Shown: piece by piece, positions 1 to 12,419 of the stretch
Layout: every line of letters begins with the position of its first letter
Numbering within the stretch: position 1 is the first letter of the stretch
The notes under the pieces: model-generated
Database searches by the model: none
What the model saw: only the letters and a program-made list of their open reading frames with translations
What the model was told of the DNA's origin: nothing
NCBI GenBank assembly: GCA_029891345.1
Contig: CM056999.1
Location: 32,421,418 to 32,485,417 of the forward strand
From: Dryococelus australis
Lineage: Eukaryota; Arthropoda; Insecta; Phasmatodea; Phasmatidae
Reading direction: 5' to 3'
DNA length: 64,000 nt
Position numbers and translations under genes: made by a program

Positions 1-45
1 CTTAACTCGTACCACTTCGTATCATGACCTGAAAATAATTCTGTT

Positions 46-114
46 AGATATCGGATTCGAACCCACGGTCTTTAGATGAGCAGCATAACGTCTTATCCAC
101 TAGACTACTGTAAC
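46..114 (-). repeat. tRNA-like head of a SINE
   Basis: On the minus strand a box A (TAGTCTAGTGGATAAG, plus-strand 92-107) is followed at tRNA spacing by a box B with the core GGGTTCGAATCC (plus-strand 53-64). These are the two internal RNA polymerase III promoter boxes. The arms between them do not fold into a good cloverleaf, so I call it a tRNA-derived SINE head or tRNA pseudogene rather than a working tRNA. The body would run off the left edge of the window. Confidence 0.6.
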
Positions 115-118
115 TTGT

Positions 119-842
119 TGCCGATAATGCAGGAATAGGTGTTATATAATGTATTCCTGTTCGAATATGCTGTGTTATATTCGTTATATATTTTAGTCTG
201 ATTTTATTGCTCTGAAACTGAACTAAAAACCTGCCAGTTGCACGAATATATTTTCCAACTAAATATTGCTAGTTTATTTCTAAAGAAACTCTGTGCTAAA
301 AAAAAAAAAAAAAACTTAAGAAATTATGCAAATGAAATGAATAATGTGTGTGTGTATTTCGAACAGAAATCAATACTATCCTATTATACCAGAGTTTAAA
401 TGAACCTTATTATTGTTGAACGGCCTTTGTAAGACATATTAAAACTTTTACTTCCCGAAACAAAAAAGAGAGGAATATTAGATAGTCCCCAAAATCTCGC
501 AAATGTTTCGTTACTAATCGTAACAGCAGTAGCACCCAGAACACGCATTCTTAAAGCGGCAATGTCGATATGCGTGCAGGCTTGGATGATATCGATAAAC
601 AGAGAACAAATACAAACGTGTATGTTCAGTATATTATAAAAACGTTTTAAAATTAAAAATAATAATGTGTGTGAAAAGTTGAATATATTATTTATAATAG
701 TATTGTATAATAAGTTCTATCACAATTCATGTCTTAATAATCTTAGCGGAGTTTTTAGTACACATAAAGGCCTAATCGTGATGTTTGATATGTGTATCTT
801 ATTAAAAATACTTACAAAAACATTTTGTTTTCCACTATGAAC
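119..842. other. AT-rich stretch, nothing recognised
   Basis: No coding frame or repeat family is visible apart from an A-run at about 299-314. It leads into the tandem array that follows. Confidence 0.6.
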
Positions 843-2016
843 AACTATTCCATAATTTTGACAAAAATGTTGGTTATACAACGTTGACCCTACGTACAAA
901 ATTCATGCAAATTACCAACTCTATATCTACCAACATGCTGCCAACAATCAGCCAACCTCTACCATAACAATCTATATGAAACAAAAATTATATGTATTAA
1001 AATCTTAACTGGCATGCAAACATGAGCAATTTTTACATCCCATACATAATATTGAGTATTGTTGGAAATATGTTAGTTACATAACATTGGCCAAACCGGC
1101 CAATAAACTAAAGAAAAAGTACTTATTGCCAATTATTTGGTTTCCAACATTATCCTAACATAAGACCAACAAAATACATTTAAAAGAAAATAGTCCATTA
1201 TGTCAAAATACATCTGTAATTCATTAAATACGGGAAAGGAGATTGTTTTTAATTAGAATACCTATTCCCTATTGTTGACTTCAAATGTTGGCTAAGCAGC
1301 GTTGGCCCAATATAAAAATACACACCAATTACTAACTGTATGTCTACCAGCTATTTGCCAACAATTAGCCAACCACGGCCATCATAATTTATTTTAAATA
1401 CAATAAGTTTATGTATTGAAAAACCAAATGTGTAAGCAAACATGTAAAATAATAATTTTTCTCATCCCGAACTTTCTATGGATCATTGTTGAAATCATGT
1501 TAGTAACACAACGTTGGCCCAACTAACGAAGAAGGACCAAACACCAACCGTTTGATTCCCAACATTGTCCCAACATAAAACCAACTAAACATATCTCATA
1601 GAAAAATGTTCAGTATTGTGAAGCATATTTGCATCTCATATAATATATTGAAATAGGCATTATTTTCATTAAGAATAACTATTCCCTAACTTCGACATTA
1701 AAAGTTAGTTGTACAATGTTGGCCCAGCATAAAAATTAATACCAATTATCAAAAGTATGTGTATCAACTTGTTGCCAACATTTAGCCAACCATTTTAAAA
1801 TTAAAAAAAAAGAACTCTTGTGACATATTCTGACTTTTTTGATATAATGAATATGTGATTTTTTTCTAAGGTATATCATAAAAATGTTTGAGTAGAAACG
1901 TTTGGTTGGAATATTACGTCCGGCTAACGTTGTATTTATGTATGTTTTCTAGCCCAACATATTGCCAACCTTTCCAACCAAATGCCAACTGTTGGGCTAA
2001 CGTATGTTGCTACTTG
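843..2016. repeat. Diverged tandem array, period about 417 bp, GTTGGC-rich
   Basis: Two full units and one partial unit can be aligned by eye. Each starts with a CTATTCCcTA-like motif (near 846, 1262 and 1679) followed by an AACGTTGGCCC-like motif, then CTACCAAC...TTGCCAACA...AGCCAACC about 100 bp on. The units are well diverged. The array ends at a TGCTACTTGGGG terminus (about 2004-2016). That terminus is the complement of the CCCAAGTAGC end of the element at 56.9-59.1 kb, so the array may be the subterminal-repeat interior of a related DNA transposon. I could not find its left terminus. Confidence 0.65.
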
Positions 2017-5000
2017 GGGTAGTACGGCCGCAGGTATCTCCGCGACAGCCTTGAAGCAACTGTCACGCACACAAAAGTGCTATGTATAACAATTCTTACG
2101 TCGTATCATTATAATGTTATTAAAATTATGGCCCAGGCTTGGAGGGCAGAGCAGCATAAAGTGAGTAAACACGTGGAAAACAAAGGGAGCGGAATGTACA
2201 TAAAATGGCCATTAATTAACGGGAAACACTAGCAATCAAATAACCAGTCGTCTTAGTATTTCTCGCCGCTGTCACAGCCCCGGCCCTTCAAGGAAAAACC
2301 TTTAACAATTCACATTTTCTGTCTGCTGGAAATTTGTTCCATTTTACTTGTAACACGATTAGCAGCTCTGACTTTTATCTGACTTTCCAGTGAACTCCAG
2401 CTAATTTTGAAGGTGCTTAGTGGGGTTTGGGCCGACCATTCAAGCCCCTACACTTTGTTATAACCTTTCTTTTTGGGGAAGTTCATTGGCAAACCGAAAA
2501 TGAATGGGGAAATTTCTAAATTGTTGCCCCAGTTTGGGAAATGTTAACTTATCGAGATTTGTTTCATAGGCCTTACAATTCATAGAGAGTGGCGCTCAAA
2601 CCATCAGTCGATGAATTCACCAAAAAAAATTTAAAAATAGCATGATTCCATCTTACCCGAACTAAAACGGGAACAACGTAGTAGTTTGAGCATTGATCTC
2701 CATGCATTCGTTATAGTGATACACGTCGTGGGATACGTCACTCCACAGAATACTCTTGTCTTATACAGACTGTCGTGTATTTCGCTGATACGGACGAATC
2801 TGTGATCAAAATAGAAAATATAATTTGGTAAAAATGCATAAGACCCTTCGTTTGCGAGAAAAATGACACCAAATGTCCAATAATTATTGTATCAAACATG
2901 TGGTATTTAAATTAGATAAATTAGAGGCGATGTGGCAATCGTGCAAACTAATGGGTCGGGGGTAAGGAATAAGGCAAATGAACGAGTCGAGTTAAGTCGT
3001 GCCAGAGAGGCCATGCAGTTCACATGCAGTGAGTACTGGGACGTGGCAATGGCCATGGGTGCATCCGGTGACCAAGCTCAGTGTATGCTGCATGCATCCA
3101 ATGTGTGGAAAAGTGCACTGCTATGGGAAGAGCAAACTTCCAACACCTGTTATGACGTTTCGATGTTTTGTATGCTGCTGCTGTATGCTGTTATTAACGT
3201 GAAGTAGTCATTTTATCTACTTTGACGTTGTTTTTTTCGTAATCTAAGGGTCTCACGCTGTTTTACCATCTAATATTTTCTACTTAGTTTTGATCGCAGA
3301 TTCCTGTGGTGCAGTCCGTATCTGCGAACTACCCGACACTCAGTATTTAAGAAGAGGCTACCGCCGTACCTGGCAACTCTGTAAACGATGGGCGATAACC
3401 TACGCTGTCATCTTCGCCTTATGGCCTGCAGGTCATTAGTGGAATTCAAGGTAAAACACCTCGCGTCAGACGGTACGATCAATTACAGATATTCCCGATG
3501 TCGATAGAAAGACTGACCACAGTTTTTGTCGAAGTCTTACGGCATGACTTCAATTTAAATCAGAGATTTCGAAGTCATGTCAATATTGTAGGTTTACCGG
3601 CTGTTGGTTGGTGTGCTATAACTATCTCACGTGTCCATTTCATCGGTACATCCACCACGGCGGGCGAGATACACGTTAATTGCTTGAACGCTCACGAATA
3701 AACCTGCAGCCACCAATGAAGCACGCTCCATTCAAAATCACTAGTATTGTGCCGTATATTCATACTGACCACTGTAGCTGCTCAACTTGTCAACTTAATG
3801 CTCAATTTACTTTTAGAGTGATATGATGTGTGTGGGTGATGCCCCCTACTTGCCAGGGTGTATATAGTGATTAATATGGCTATACTAAGTGCGTGGTCCT
3901 TTGAGGCGGGTTTTATTTCAACGTTTATTTTTTTTCGGTATTGTTGTCATCGTGGAGTTTTCATTGGAAACTTGCATTCGCGGAAAGGCACCCACAATTG
4001 CAGCTAGACTACCTGCGATTTATAAGTAGATTTCAAAACCAACTCCAAAACAGTATTTTTTGTGAAAATATAAGCGGATTTAACTAATTTCACGAGTGCG
4101 GACATCGAACTAGAAAGCTTAGAAATTAAATTCTATTTCTAAGTCTTGGGTGTTCTGAAATGGTTATAAATTCTGAAGTTTTACAGGCAGACATTGCCGT
4201 AAGCTTGAGTGCATCGTAAGTCGTATTTCCGTGAAATACGGTGATCATCTTTCTCAGATTTGCCATAAGTGATATTTCTGGCAACTTGACACACAACATC
4301 TGACCCAAAGCATAATATTTATAATAAAAGAACTTTACTACTATCTGTGATGTACAAATGTCAGTGCCTTTTTCCTGTACATATAAAACAACTAAATATT
4401 AGTTCCACTTATATTCATAATTCTTCGTGATTTAAATTTCTGATTTTATCCACTTTAAAACACACGACACCATCACACACTGGAATAAAAGATACTGTAG
4501 CCACATATCGGCTGGAGCTCTAATTTCGGCGAGCACTTCTTCCACGAACACACTTGTTGGCGAAAACCGCGTGTCGTGCGTCAGTTGCAATCATCTGTAA
4601 CTATCGTCGTAGAGTATCAGAATAAACGTGGCATCTATAGCAGACGTGGTAAATTATCCTCTCTCTTTATGAATATTCACTTTATTCTGAGATACTTGAT
4701 ACACGATGTCCCGTCCTTTGTTTATACGGGATAATTCTTTCGCCCCAGGGATACGGGAAATCCCTTACAATACCAAATAGCTAACAGCCTTGCCCAGAAA
4801 ACCGTATAGCCGCCATCACGCCGAAATGGTAGAACATGAGCTGCACCGCACTGCTCCATCTGCGAAATCCCGCGCCTGAATGTACCAATACGCACAGCTT
4901 TAAGCAAAAGGTAAAGTTGCTTTGAACCTACCATTTCGCAAAATGGCATAGCGAATTGTTGCGTTAGCAACACAAAGAGCAACAGTTTTGAAACAGGCCA

Positions 5001-5078
5001 GTTTCGCGAATTCAGTCTAATTTCTAAAGTACCCCCGTGATCACACTTCTGACTTCGGTTCGCCTCTGTAGAAATCAT
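2017..5078. other. Intergenic stretch, no recognised gene
   Basis: It contains open frames of up to 118 codons (for example 2932-3207 plus and 4722-5078 minus). None carries a domain I recognise, and their composition matches the surrounding non-coding DNA. I see no tRNA boxes or terminal repeats here. Confidence 0.5.
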
Positions 5079-5510
5079 TTCCTTAGGTATGGTTCAGTCA
5101 CGCCTAGTTTGTGTTTCCTTAGGTATGGTTCAGTCACGCCTAGTTTGTGTTTCCTTAGGTATGGTTCAGTCACGCCTAGTTTGTGTTTCCTTAGGTATGG
5201 TTCAGTCACGCCTAGTTTGTGTTTCCTTATGTATGGTTCAGTCACGCCTAGTTTGTGTTTCCTTAGGTGTGGTTCAGTCACGCCTAGTTTGTGTTTCCTT
5301 AGGTATGGTTCAGTCACGCCTAGTTTGGGTTTCCTTAGGTATGGTTCAGTCACGCCTAGTTTGTGTTTCCTTAGGTATGGTTCAGTCACGCCTAGTTTGT
5401 GTTTCCTTAGGTATGGTTCAGTCACGCCTAGTTTGTGTTTCCTTAGGTATGGTTCAGTCACGCCTAGTTTGTGTTTCCTTAGGTATGGTTCAGTCACGCC
5501 TAGTTTGTGT
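5079..5510. repeat. 36-bp minisatellite, 12 copies
   Basis: Twelve head-to-tail copies of a 36-bp unit (TTCCTTAGGTATGGTTCAGT followed by CACGCCTAGTTTGTGT) fill exactly 432 bp. Only a few single-base variants are present, for example GTGTGG for GTATGG in one unit and TTGGGT for TTGTGT in another. Because 36 is a multiple of three and the unit lacks stops in several frames, long repetitive open frames appear on both strands. These are a by-product of the array. The low divergence points to recent expansion or ongoing homogenisation. Confidence 0.97.
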
Positions 5511-7118
5511 TTTCCCGAAGGAATTTGGTCACATTAGTGAACTTTCAAAGTTTTGCGGGAATACCTATGAGTGATAAAATGTGATTTACATCTTAGTTAC
5601 GAATCATTGATGGTGTGAAACGATATAAATTGAGCAGTCCTAACACGCCATCCATTTAAACTCACTGCTACGAACATCATTTTGCCTCCCTCTTCCTCCT
5701 TTTTTTAATTAGATACCATTTTATTAGTTCAAAATAATACAAGTTTAGTAAGGCTATATCTATAACTTAAAAATAACAAAATGTTAGTTTTACATTTACT
5801 ATGTTCGTCCATACGGCAACAATTTTACATTTCAGACTTATTTATATTACGTTTTCCATAATTTTTGCGAAGAATAAAAAATTATAATAACTGACTCTTA
5901 TGTTTAACTTAATCGAAACCCTGTTCACACGCAATCTTGGTAAACGCATTCATAGTCATCACGAGGTGTAGCTATTGTTTTAAAAATACATCGGGAGACA
6001 ATTGAGATCTTACCAGCTACTGAAAATATTTATCCAAAAATTCATTCCTTTTTAACATTCGTCCTAAAAAAAATATCGTTGTTAGCAATAAGTGAAAAGT
6101 TTGCTAACTCGCAGTTTTTGTACATTTCGTAAGGTTACACACTGAAAAAAATATATATATATATATATATTTCGGCGGCTATAAAGTGTTTTGTTGGTGT
6201 TCATACCGCCAATTTTTTTTTCCTGATAAACACAACATATGTTAGTTTTTACCACAAAACTTTTGTAGTGACTAAACATTTATTTCGTGGCGGTTACAAA
6301 AAAAAATGCATTAACTTCAAAAATTTTTGGAAGGTTAAATGCAAATATAACAATTAGTGTATCTTGGGAATTAGAGTGTGTTTTTTTGTACTTTCTTAAT
6401 GTAACATTATCATTCAATTCCTGTTTTCATGTAGCTGTACGTTCAGTAAACTACAATCAAATAAAAGTAAATGCAGATGCAAAGGGATCAAAATAAAAAA
6501 ATTAACACTTTTTTTTTAGCGCTTATGTAGTGATGTGACTTTAATCATATTTGTATATACAGTTACCGTATTTTGGGACCTGTGATGCAGTTGACAAATA
6601 TCTTTCACGGAATATATAACAAATTATTAAATATATGACGTAACGAGAAACTAAAATTCATAACTAAAGTTGCATTTACTGAAAATTGTTTTAACACGAA
6701 ATATTAATTAAGCCAAACTCAGACGTTCGGTTTATTGGTGATATGTGTTATTACACGAAATAAATAAAAATGTTTCACTAATATAACATACAAGTAGGTT
6801 TTTGGCTTTTTCTTTTCCATACGTGTGCCGCACAGTTCCGTTTGCTTGTATTCTTCCGTTATAGTCACGTTCGGACATTGCCTAAATACCTTTTATCTGT
6901 ATCTTTAACTAACTTGTAGTGAATATTCATTGAAGCTCATTTCATTAAAAAAAAACTTTTCCTAAACCATAGTGTGCTGTGATATAATAGCTCGCCTTCG
7001 CCACAAAATTCAATGCCGTTATATACCTGGAAGTGAAAAACCATTAGAACACGCTAATTCAACATAACGGAGACCTCTTGGTCCTCGTCTTCTATATTTT
7101 ATCGCAGCGCTCTTATAC
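5511..7118. other. AT-rich stretch with a TA microsatellite
   Basis: No gene is recognised. A short TA run lies at about 6150-6171. Two short overlapping open frames at 6.08-6.50 kb look like AT-rich noise. Confidence 0.55.
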
Positions 7119-7560
7119 TGATATTACACGATTCCTGCAGCCATATTTCGTTCTTGTACAAGCTTCTACAAGCCCTGGTGCACGAGCCGGTATACCAGCC
7201 GCTATATGAGCCTCCATGGATGATCCATATCACACAAGAGCAGTTCGCGTACAAGCATTTGGCACCCTCGGTGGATGCGCAGTGTGTAGTTTGTAGTAAA
7301 TATGAAGCTCAATAGTAGAACTGCTACCAGTTAGTCACTTTCGTAAGCCTATGAAAAAACAGCTAGCACATCTAAATATTGCTATATTACTGTTCGCTTT
7401 TTACATAAATATATTGATTACCAGTATAGTTTCATTCATACTGGAGTATGAGTGTGTTATTTTTAATGTTGACGAAAATTACTGACCTGTTACAAAATAT
7501 AGTTTTTTCTTTACGTTCCAGGATATTATAAGCATGTAAAGTTAAAGATATAAAAAAAAT

Positions 7561-7637
7561 TGGGCCCCGACGGAATTTTGAACCCACGCCCAAAAGATAC
7601 CCTTTGGAGCAGGGTCCACAACTTTACCACAGTACTA
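7561..7637 (-). repeat. tRNA-like SINE head
   Basis: On the minus strand a box A-like TACTGTGGTAAAG and a box B-like GGGCGTGGGTTCAAAATTCC lie at tRNA spacing. The acceptor side abuts the MITE at 7638, which suggests the MITE landed at or in the start of this tRNA-related unit. It is not a functional tRNA. Confidence 0.5.
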
Positions 7638-7875
7638 TAGGCCGTTCACGGTAAAGTGAGCACTTTTTAAGGCCCTTCCAACAGGATTTAACCACTAATA
7701 TCTAAATATTATTACAGCATCAGGCATTAAATTTTGAAGGTTGTGAAATGTATACACCGTGTTTATTCGTCACAAAGCAATGCTTATATTAAAAAGCAGC
7801 AGGAATATGGATATAGGATGAAAGGAAAATTTTAGAAGGGCCTTAGAAAGTGCTCACTTTATCGTGAACAGCCTA
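7638..7875. mobile_element. MITE with TA target duplication
   Basis: The terminal inverted repeats are about 37 bp. The left reads TAGGCCGTTCACGGTAAAGT and continues to GCACTTTTTAAGG; the right is its complement with a few changes and ends in TTATCGTGAACAGCCTA. TA dinucleotides flank both ends (7636-7637 and 7876-7877), as expected for Tc1/mariner-type insertion. The 238-bp length and lack of coding sequence make it a non-autonomous element. Its internal sequence is unrelated to the flanks. Confidence 0.8.
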
Positions 7876-8337
7876 TACCAGTTCATACACCAGATTTTGA
7901 GTTTATATATAGTAGATACTTTAAATTGTTCGAATTAATTGTTTTATAGAAAAGGTAGTGTTTTAAGAATTTAGAAACGGTATTAAACAATAATTAAAAG
8001 TTATCACAGCCAATATTATCCGTCTTTGTCGTATTTTAAATATATATATATATATATCACGGATGTATAATCAAGAAGAAGGCGTCCTTTTTGGTTTCTT
8101 CATCAACTCGTTTTAAGTAGTAGCCTCGGAGAGCGCCCTACGCTCTGAAACTGCGACGTGATTGGCCAGGTACGAGAGCCGGTATGCAACCTGCCACGAA
8201 AAATAGCACGTGTCAAATTACCAAACCTGGTACAAAATCTGGCCGTACTAGGCGGGTAATGCTACTAGCCCGTATACCGGCCGCTATGGCATACCTTTCA
8301 CAAGCTTTTATGGAATCTCGTATCGTGTAATATCGCC

Positions 8338-9560
8338 TTTAGACGTTAGGCCCTACCGCGCTGCTGCCTCCCAATAGGCGAAGGAGAGGAATCACGCCCT
8401 CTTATCGCAAGCGTCCCAGCTTTTCACCTGCATTGACTAGATCCAAAGCCCGAACGTGATACCCAAGTACAACTGACAACGCCCTACCATAAGGTTCTAA
8501 GACCCTGGCCCTCAGATACCGAGCGTGAGGTCTGGCCAGGGTTATATCCGTACACCTAGTACGGAGCGAGTTGCCGCTCACCGCCCGGTCTTTCTTTGAG
8601 AGGGGGAATCTCTCCAGGCTTCCTCCAGCATGTTGAGTCAACCACTGCCAGCACGAGCCCAACCACAAATGATCGGTCACCTCACCAGAGAGAACGTCTG
8701 GTGGGGCCAACCGATCGTCCCCTGCTACCACTTACGGCACTTATGGCACTTGTGGGTTTTTGGTGTGCGATCCCCAGCCACACTGGCCAGATTCGAGCGA
8801 GTTGGGAGGACCCCTCCCCCATTCCATCAGGGTTGAGAGATTATCCACCGGGCTATGCCTTACACCCGTTACAGACTGGTTGCTCGCCTGATCCGGCTCT
8901 GTACACGTACTATCAGCATATGAGGATGACTTACAATCTGCCTAGAGCCGCACACTTCTCTCTAATCGGAAGAAAGCACGTCCTAGCTCTGAGATGGAAG
9001 TGACTAGCCAATAACTTCCAATCATTATTCTCCGACTAGTCCTACTTGCTTCCTTTTTATCATCACTGCCTCCAGGCTGTTGCCATAGCAACCACATCAT
9101 AGCCGTTAGCTAGCGCAGTCGGGGCGGTTCGATGTTCGCCCACTAACATTTACAATACCAACGAATGTCTTCACAGTTAATTCGGGTGTTGGGCCCCGAT
9201 GACATGAATGCCAAGTGGTCCAACACCCCACCAAGTGGTCGTTCCCAGGTACCAACTATCGGCCCAAGCCATCACGGCAGATACGCCTTGCCAGCCGCGA
9301 GGAAACTGGCTCCCATACAGATTCGGACGGTGGAGCCCAATTTGCGAAACCAGAGGTGGCACGACGATCCTTGGGTAGCCATGAGTGGAGAGAGACTACA
9401 AGAGACATATCATCCACCCTTTCTTGGGTCACACGCGGTTGTAACGCGACTCGGTTACTATAGCATTGTACTGCCACGCCACCTCTAATGCCAAGGAACC
9501 TTACTTCTAGGTTACTATACCAAGGGATAAAATCCCAGGAAGATATTTCGCAAAGGAGTC
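8338..9560. other. GC-rich block with unexplained open frames
   Basis: Base composition rises sharply compared with both flanks and drops again after about 9560. Open frames include 8596-9003 (+, 135 codons), 8402-8731 (-, 109 codons) and 9165-9488 (+, 107 codons). None shows a domain I recognise, and several frames overlap without one clear winner. It could be an old transposon interior, a host exon or promoter island, or the residue of a longer coding region. The middle holds a palindromic RFX-type site. Confidence 0.4.
9079..9092. promoter_or_regulatory. RFX/X-box-like palindrome
   Basis: The 14-mer GTTGCCATAGCAAC is a near-perfect inverted repeat and differs by one base from the symmetrical X-box consensus GTTGCCATGGCAAC. 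RFX factors that control ciliary genes bind such sites. With no gene identified next to it, function is a guess. Confidence 0.35.
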
Positions 9561-11124
9561 ATAGACTCGTCCCCCTAAAACCAGTGGAACAGAAAAATTT
9601 GAACATTTGTCACTAAACTACCGATCTTTATGATTGGTTTCAGTTGTTTGAAAACATATCTCGGATACCCTTCTAGCACCGACACAGTAGTCTCATTAGC
9701 TTAACGAGTATTCTGAATCGCTTGCTGGATAATATTCGTAGTATAAGTATTCCTCCTTAACACATGTATTATATTTGTACGCTATAACGGCCAACTGTTG
9801 CCGCCATGAGTTGACGTCATGCCAATCCAGATACGTAACCCCCCCCCCCCCCCAAGTAATATTTATCGAAACCTATCTGAACAATGCAAAATATCCCGTT
9901 ATTGGCATACAAATGATCAGCGATAATTGATCTTTCTTTTTGCACGGGAAGTTGATCACGTATACAGAAAAAAGTATAATGTTCTTGCAAAAAAATACTA
10001 TTTAGGCATTTTTTAAACGCTTCGATTGTAGTAAAATTAATAATGTTGTGTCAAAGTTAATAATCTTAACCATTTACAAAGTTGTATTTTACTACAATGC
10101 AATTATATTTTTGAAGTGTTAATGTTAATAAAGCCTCTATGTAATGTTGCCAGAACCAAAAGTTCTATTATGCTGAAAATGACAGGAAGAATAGAATATT
10201 TTGTGTAACTGCGACATTAAAGAAATATCCAACCAACACAAGATTAAACTCACTTGGCGTTGTAAAAATGGCGGGAAGTAGTGAGGAAAACCTCCTAAAA
10301 TGAAATCTCTGTATTTGAATTTTAAAACAAAGAATGAGAACCTCATGTAGCTTAGATCAGCTCTCCAGCCTTGCAAAGCAGTTTGTATGCCAATTGTGCA
10401 TATTTATAGAGCATCAAGTATTCTACGTAACGGAAGACAACGGCAGCTCGAACAGTAAATTACATTAACAGCAACTTTAATTACCGACGGTTCACAGACA
10501 ACAAAAATTACTGTTGTAGCAACATTAATACTGTTGGCATAACATTAGACATTTTTATGGGTGTGCTTGTCCGAAACATACTTGGGTCATTTCGCCTAGA
10601 AATTACGTTCCGGAGAAGAAGCTTTCTGTGTAAGTTACTAGCAATCCCTGGGGAACGAAAGTTATTTTCGAAATGCATTTTAAATGTAGGGTTTAACGGG
10701 CGAGCACCTCCGTCACGTAGCAAATACGCACTCGTTCATTAGAGGCATTCGCTCTCTTTTTTTTTTTGTGGATTTACTTCGTGCGATGTGGACTAGTTAG
10801 GTATTCCATCTGGACTTCAATTTAGTGATTGGAAAACTCGATTCATTTGCAAAATACAAGTACTTAAAAAAAAAAAAAACTCCTATTTTAAATAGGAACT
10901 CGGGGCTCTTCAATCCACAGCAAGGAAAACAATGATGGTGACGTAAATTGTGAAATGCTGATACCTTAATATGCAAAATATATAAATTATACCTACAGTT
11001 AAATACGTAATGTATTTATATTATTCTTTTACGGGATGTGATGTGTATAATATATGTATGTGATATTTAAATGGGAGTCAACAAAAAACGGTTAAACATT
11101 TTTCGGTGAAGTTTGGTAGTTAGC
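9561..11124. other. AT-rich stretch, no gene recognised
   Basis: It contains a poly-C run (about 9840-9854) and A/T homopolymers near 10756 and 10866. A pair of overlapping short frames at 10508-10742 shows no recognisable domain. Confidence 0.5.
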
Positions 11125-11300
11125 ATATTGCCGTTGGTCGGCGGGTTTTCTCGGCGATATCACGTTTCCCCCACACTTGCATTCCGGTACTGCTCCAAGC
11201 CCACTTCGCTTCTACCTCATCGGCTCTTAAGACCCTGCTGTTAAGAGCCATCCAAATCTGCCCGCTCTACTCCGTGATGGCTCGAGATGGCTCGTAGCGC
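11125..11300 (+). mobile_element. SINE family A copy, 5' truncated
   Basis: It shares the body seen in the copies at 13.8, 20.8, 25.1 and 30.5 kb: GGCGGGTTTTCTCGGCG, then a TTTCCCCC stretch, an ATTCCGGtaCTGCTcCA segment, and the tail CATCGGCTCTTAAGACC...GCTGTTAAGAGCC. The tRNA-like head is not recognisable here, so this copy looks truncated at its 5' side. Confidence 0.75.
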
Positions 11301-11431
11301 GGGGATGAGAAAGGCCCAAGTCAAGGGTGGTTATGGGTTTAGGAATAAAGCGGCCACGCCTCCGCGCCGTGCTACCTGCCTAACAAAACACGTTACTCCT
11401 TGTTCCTTGCAGTAGTAAGGAACTATGAACA

Positions 11432-11690
11432 ATGGCGAGTAGCACGCGGCCCAAGAGGTATAAACAAGTTATACACAGCAAGGAAAGAGAATCCATCAGG
11501 AGTGTTTTAGAAGCTTGTGATGAAGAGGTAAGGAATAAATATTTGTTGGTTCCTATCAACAAAGCTACCGAGAGAGCTGCAAAGTACATGGGGGCAAGTA
11601 CGGTGTCTATCGAGATAATTCGCAAACAAAGCAGATAGAGACTTGGCGAGCCTCAAACAACTCCAGGAAAGCGAAGGTAAGAACACAAAG
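11432..11690 (+). pseudogene. DDE transposase fragment, N-terminal HTH part
   Basis: The frame from the ATG at 11432 gives about 68 residues rich in K/R and E, with a pattern (RESIRSVLEACDEE, then PINKATERAAKYMG, then VSIEIIRKQ) that I recognise as the helix-turn-helix start of a DDE_3/IS630-like transposase common in insect and other animal genomes. The following residues in the next frame (LASLKQLQESEG) fit the continuation, so a frameshift near 11635 is likely. The C-terminal part of the same type of protein lies in the same orientation at 12.4-12.9 kb. The catalytic core between them is not recognisable. It is a dead DNA transposon; the family assignment is from memory of the motif pattern. 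Confidence 0.6.
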
Positions 11691-12419
11691 CTTACACTGT
11701 TCACCCTATCTTCTATTAAGGGTTTCGACTACCTGCAATTATTTTGTGCAATCGAGTCCTCAAAACGTGTGGACTCTAAGGCGAACTCACTCCTCAATAG
11801 GTTCGTTACCTGTACCCACAAGGCGTTCAACTTGCATGCTGTCTCTCTGCCGGCGACTCGCCTACACATGACTTTCAGCAGTGAACCTATTTACATTTTA
11901 AAGGCACACTAATATGAAAGAAGCACGATATGTTCCTCAAGACAACTCTTAAGTGTTCGTATAAAAAATCTGGGCTGAAACTGTTTCTCAAAGCACCCGA
12001 TTTAGCCATTCTTACATCAAAAAATAATTCTTGGGGTTTGAATGAAAACATGGTGTTTGGGCGCCATTACAAGATATCCAACTGTTTTGGAATAATGTAT
12101 TTTGTACCAAATTCTTGTAATACACTTCATGCATCAGCCAGTCGGAGCCCTTATTATATCTGCAATGTGATGAACTTGTGTTAATTTTTAGTTACTTTGA
12201 CATATTAAGATAAATACCTCACGTAAGAGCATCAAAGGCAAGGTTTATTTTATTGACTGAACTGGCGTGCTTTTGAAATATTGCACAAATAGTAAATAGT
12301 CAACCGTGACTTTTCAGTAATATTCAAGTATTATTGTCAGTCAAACAAACCATTCAACAGATTTTATTTAAATTTGCAAATTTTGTGCAGTAGCATGACT
12401 ACAAGGAAAAGGGGTCTCT
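11691..12419. other. Spacer between two transposase fragments
   Basis: The catalytic DDE core would be expected here but I do not recognise it. Short frames at 11643-11912 and 11930-12184 lack known motifs. Either the core has decayed beyond recognition or unrelated DNA replaced it. Confidence 0.4.

Larger units (their letters stand above)
7119..8335. mobile_element. Candidate inverted-repeat element with nested insertions
   Basis: The left end reads TGATATTACACGAT (7119) and the right end carries its complement ATCGTGTAATATC (about 8322-8334). Further inward both sides share ACAAGCTT and GCCGGTATAC-like segments in inverted order (about 7160-7210 and 8255-8310). This suggests a foldback or TIR transposon with moderately diverged ends of about 90 bp. 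I see no clear target duplication. Alternatively these are two solo copies of the same repeat in opposite orientation. Confidence 0.45.

Noticed and set aside
46-114. Functional tRNA gene near the left edge
   Set aside because: Boxes A and B are good, but the arms do not close into a cloverleaf.
5037-5574. Repetitive open frames on both strands at the 36-bp array
   Set aside because: They follow from a 36-bp unit without stops; no start context, domain or flanking coding sequence supports a protein.
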